Assembly (NCBI GenBank): GCA_903925285.1
Contig: CAIYET010000249.1
Coordinates: 1 to 45,459, forward strand
DNA length: 45,459 bases
From: Candidatus Hydrogenedentota bacterium
Lineage (GTDB): Bacteria; Hydrogenedentota; Hydrogenedentia; Hydrogenedentales; SLHB01
Reading direction: 5' to 3'
The number at the start of each line of letters is the position of its first letter. The first letter of the stretch is position 1. The notes under the pieces are model-generated. The model made no database searches. It saw only the letters and a program-made list of their open reading frames with translations, and was not told the DNA's origin. Below are positions 42,895 through 45,459 of this stretch, piece by piece. The translations under genes were made by a program, and so were the position numbers.

Positions 42895-45099
42895 CTATTG
42901 GCCGCAAGAAATCTTATTTCGGGAAGTTCGCATGGCAGGTATACGGACGCGAGAGGCCATTGCAAACAGGATGAGCAGTACAACCCACAGGGCCGCATCG
43001 CCGGTGAACCGTACCGGCGTCGCGGGCGCGCCAAGCCCATCGACCGTGCCGCCGAAGCATCCGGACGGGGCCGCCTGGACGGCGATGTATCCCGTCTTGG
43101 TTGCCGTGTTGCTGCCCACCACGGTGGTCACGGTGAGGACAACGGTATACGTTCCGGCGCCCATGTAGGTGTGCTTCGGGTTAGTTGCGTTGCTCGTGCC
43201 GCCATCGCCAAAGGTCCATGCCCAGGTGGTAATCGGCGATGTGCCCGCAGTGGACTCATCGGTGAACTGGACCACTAGAGGTGCGGTTCCCGATGTCTTG
43301 TCCGCCGCCAAGTCCGCCGTGGGCGGCGTTGTCGAGCTTGCAGGGGGGAGGATTTTCAGGACGACACCCGCAGTCCCAATGGCCCCGATATCACCTGAAC
43401 CGCATACATAAATGTTCCCTTGTGGGTCTTGTCCAAACCCTTTGACGAACAGGTTCATGCCGGGGGCCGGGATTTGCAATTCGCGAATCACGTTACTCGC
43501 ATCGAGGTAGAACAGGCGTCCCGAAGGCTGGGCGAAGGTCTTTCCCAAGTCGCCGAATATGAAACGCCCTGCCAGCGCGGGAATGTCCGCTCCGTGATAG
43601 ACATGACCTGCGATGACGGCGATACCTTCGTCGTGATCGTAATTCGCAATTGGGTCTATCAGATTCGGTGGAACCGGATCGACGACGGGTTGGTCGGTGG
43701 CGAACCCATCGAGAGCGCCGTTTGGATTGAAGAAGAAGCTCCCTTCTTTAACGTTCCAGCCGTAGTTGCCGCCTTTGACGACCTTGTCAACTTCCTCGAT
43801 GTTGTTCTGGCCCACGTCGCCCAGATACAGGTCGCCAGTGTCCGAGTCGAAGCTGTACGCATACGGGTTGCGAAGTCCGTAAGCGAAGATCTCCGCCAAT
43901 CCGCCGCCCGCGACGAACGGGTTATCCGTCGGGATATTGTACTTGCCGTTCGCAGACGCATTTCCGACGCCGTCGACGTTGATCCGCAGGAGCTTGCCCA
44001 AAATGCTATTCAGGTTTTGTCCGTTGCCGGTGCCATGTCCTTCGCCTTGATCGTCGGCGTTGCCGCCGTCGCCTGTCGCGATGTAAAGGTCGCCGTCAGG
44101 TCCAAAGCGCAAGGTGCCGCCGTTGTGGTTGAAATACGGCTTGTCGAACCGCAGCAATTCGTGCCGGCTTGCGGGATCGATCAAGTTTGCGTTGGCCGCG
44201 TTGACCGTCCACTCGGCGATCACGGACTGACAGTTCATGGCGTAGCCGGTGGTAACCGGGACAGTGAAATCCGCAACACCCGCGACCGGCTCCGAGGTGT
44301 AGGTGTAAATCTGTGGGTGATGGGCAAAATCGGGATGGAACGCCAGACCGATAAGGCCGCGCTCGTCGTAGCCTCCGAATCCAGGTATCTGACCGACCGC
44401 AACCATGCGGCCCGCCACATCGAGAAACGGCGTGGCCAGACGCGTCCCGTTGTCCACGATCCAAATTTGGCCGACCTGATCGTAGACAAACATGCGGTTC
44501 GTACCGTCGTCCGGCCAAACCGCGCCTATCGGCGAACTCATGCCCGTCGCCACCGTCTGGAGCGAGATACTCTCGCCCGCGGGGATGTGCCCCGGGATGG
44601 GATTGGCCAGCGGCGCGCCCACGATCATGAAGTCGCCCCGCATGGTGGATGTGTGAACCGAGCAGCGGTATCCGGGCGAATTTCCGTTGGAAAACATAGC
44701 CGTCACGAGGGCCGGCGTGACGGTGAAGTCCACTTTGCCGTTCGAGCTCGCATTATCGTTCGTCCAGTTGATATCCGGGTCGGTCTGGAGCGTCCCGGCA
44801 GTGCTACTCATGGACAGTAGCACGACGTCCGAGCCGGGTCCCGAGCCTTTGGCCAAGACTTGAAACGGATGCGCACCGCTGTTGACGACCGTCACTTCAT
44901 ATCGTTTGCCGACGATCAATGTTAGGCCCGGGTTTCCCGCGCCCAACGAGCCATCATACACGCGCGGCGAAGATACCGCCGTAATCGTGTAGCTAAGAAA
45001 GGCGGCGTTGTTGAAAGCCCATTGAAAATCGGAATCCGCCGCAGCGTACGCGGCGGACATCAGCAAAACACCGACCATTCCCACTCTTGAAAGTCTCAT
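42895..45099 (-). CDS. Exported cupredoxin/PQQ-type sugar dehydrogenase/PKD fusion, 734 aa
   Basis: A signal peptide (MRLSRVGMVGVLLMSAAYAA) is followed by a cupredoxin-like domain (about 24-160) with a type 1 copper set: His77 in GAHPFQV and Cys146, His149, Met153 in GYRCSVHTSTM. Residues about 178-590 form a glucose/sorbosone dehydrogenase-type six-bladed propeller (DERGLIGLAFHPDF, NHNGGTLRFGPDGDLYIATGDGG, GLRNPYAYSFD, EEVDKVVKGGNYGWNVKEG). A PKD domain follows (about 597-675: PLVVQFTDESTAGTSPITTW, WTFGDGGTSNATNPKHTY). The end has a hydrophobic segment (about 707-725) and Arg-rich tail like a sorting or anchoring signal. The copper domain could take electrons from sugar oxidation, but whether PQQ binds is not shown. 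AAAGGA precedes the ATG at 45099. Confidence 0.88.
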   Translation of the reverse strand: MRLSRVGMVGVLLMSAAYAAADSDFQWAFNNAAFLSYTITAVSSPRVYDGSLGAGNPGLTLIVGKRYEVTVVNSGAHPFQVLAKGSGPGSDVVLLSMSSTAGTLQTDPDINWTNDNASSNGKVDFTVTPALVTAMFSNGNSPGYRCSVHTSTMRGDFMIVGAPLANPIPGHIPAGESISLQTVATGMSSPIGAVWPDDGTNRMFVYDQVGQIWIVDNGTRLATPFLDVAGRMVAVGQIPGFGGYDERGLIGLAFHPDFAHHPQIYTYTSEPVAGVADFTVPVTTGYAMNCQSVIAEWTVNAANANLIDPASRHELLRFDKPYFNHNGGTLRFGPDGDLYIATGDGGNADDQGEGHGTGNGQNLNSILGKLLRINVDGVGNASANGKYNIPTDNPFVAGGGLAEIFAYGLRNPYAYSFDSDTGDLYLGDVGQNNIEEVDKVVKGGNYGWNVKEGSFFFNPNGALDGFATDQPVVDPVPPNLIDPIANYDHDEGIAVIAGHVYHGADIPALAGRFIFGDLGKTFAQPSGRLFYLDASNVIRELQIPAPGMNLFVKGFGQDPQGNIYVCGSGDIGAIGTAGVVLKILPPASSTTPPTADLAADKTSGTAPLVVQFTDESTAGTSPITTWAWTFGDGGTSNATNPKHTYMGAGTYTVVLTVTTVVGSNTATKTGYIAVQAAPSGCFGGTVDGLGAPATPVRFTGDAALWVVLLILFAMASRVRIPAMRTSRNKISCGQ

Positions 45100-45459
45100 C
45101 GTCGTCTATCCTTTCCTCATCGCGTTTATACTTACCGTTTACCGACGCCAATCTGTGAACTTTCCACTACTACCATTTTCAATAACCTTCTTGATCCGAG
45201 TTGTATTCCGAGACTTTGCATCGAACTGTGAGTTTGTGGAAAGATCGATGGCGTGCAGTACCGCCAACTTCAGCCCCTGGAAGAACACCCCAATCTCGAT
45301 ACCAAAAGGCACCTGTTAATCCTAAAAAAGGCAGTAGGAATTCAGAATACAGGAGTCAGAATTCAGAATGGCAACAGGTTACGGTATCATTCGAAGCGCG
45401 AAAGCATTCACCGCGCCGCGCGCAAGGCTTCCGCGCCGGTGTTGGGTGAGCGCAAATGT
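45100..45459. other. Right-edge intergenic DNA, about 360 bases
   Basis: No gene is supported. An AT-rich stretch at 45110-45190 probably holds the promoter of the minus-strand dehydrogenase-like gene. Heptamers lie at 45342-45369. A plus-strand frame starting at 45201 has no family signature and runs through the repeat. Confidence 0.5.
45342..45369. repeat. Heptamer array (TCAGAAT ACAGGAG TCAGAAT TCAGAAT)
   Basis: Four 7-base units lie in exact phase, three of them identical. TCAGAAT is also a unit of the terminator-like hairpin at 6363-6397, which links arrays about 39 kb apart. Confidence 0.85.

Noticed and set aside
41296-43278. A 660-codon plus-strand frame across the MEMO gene
   Set aside because: The minus strand encodes a clear MEMO protein. 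The plus frame runs through a promoter gap and the heptamer array and has low-complexity composition.

Overview
The window looks like chromosomal DNA from a free-living, GC-rich, Gram-negative-type heterotroph, probably Hydrogenedentota or a PVC-adjacent lineage. This is inferred from Gly-Glu (GEGEGEG) linkers in a giant lipoprotein, xylose-isomerase-like and Tat-exported Gfo/Idh proteins, ITD-type leucine-rich repeats, many secreted glycan-active enzymes, and MlaE/MlaF (an outer membrane). No rRNA, tRNA or CRISPR was recognised.

Layout. 385-2144 (-): two sugar isomerase/epimerase-like TIM barrels. 2240-2977 (-): a receiver-PilZ response regulator broken by one in-frame TAA. 3295-4773 (-): an M32 carboxypeptidase. 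4954-5280 (+): remnant of an ISL3-type transposase. 5419-6390 (+): a metallophosphoesterase ending in a perfect hairpin, convergent with a 1325-residue membrane coiled-coil protein (6414-10391, -) built from eleven 77-residue repeats plus a leucine-rich-repeat tail. 10548-20980 (+): secreted glycan-active or alpha-toroid proteins around an O-antigen-ligase-like membrane protein. 21028-22905 (+): recQ. 22972-26112 (-): a large six-hairpin glycosidase-like protein. 26195-28320 (+): a two-gene Septu-like defence module (PtuA ATPase, PtuB HNH nuclease). 28326-31806 (-): a GDPD/metallo-beta-lactamase fusion, a DUF2147 protein and a Tat-exported oxidoreductase. 31897-32255 (-): a decayed DUF4258/YgiT toxin-antitoxin pair. 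32296-36191 (-): ligA-mlaE-mlaF as a tight operon. 36252-37505 (-): a DegT/DnrJ aminotransferase. 37602-41405 (-): a lipoprotein with four copies of one domain. 41557-42738 (-): a MEMO-family protein. 42895-45099 (-): a cupredoxin, sugar-dehydrogenase and PKD fusion.

The most unusual global feature is in the gaps between genes. At least nine of them hold short arrays of 7-base units in strict 7-base phase (TGTAGGC/GCCTACA, TTCAGCC, ATAATTC, TCAGAAT and GATCTGA types). Two more hold 9-base units (ATGGGAATT type). Several are folded into palindromes, several touch or include stop codons, and one abuts a Shine-Dalgarno. They resemble the heptanucleotide STRR sequences known from heterocystous cyanobacteria. 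A separate perfect 33-bp palindrome lies at 13766-13859.

Functionally the region combines extracellular polysaccharide breakdown and sugar handling, envelope maintenance, DNA repair and replication (RecQ, LigA) and one phage-defence module. Signs of decay (transposase remnant, truncated toxin, nonsense-interrupted regulator) are scattered among intact genes.
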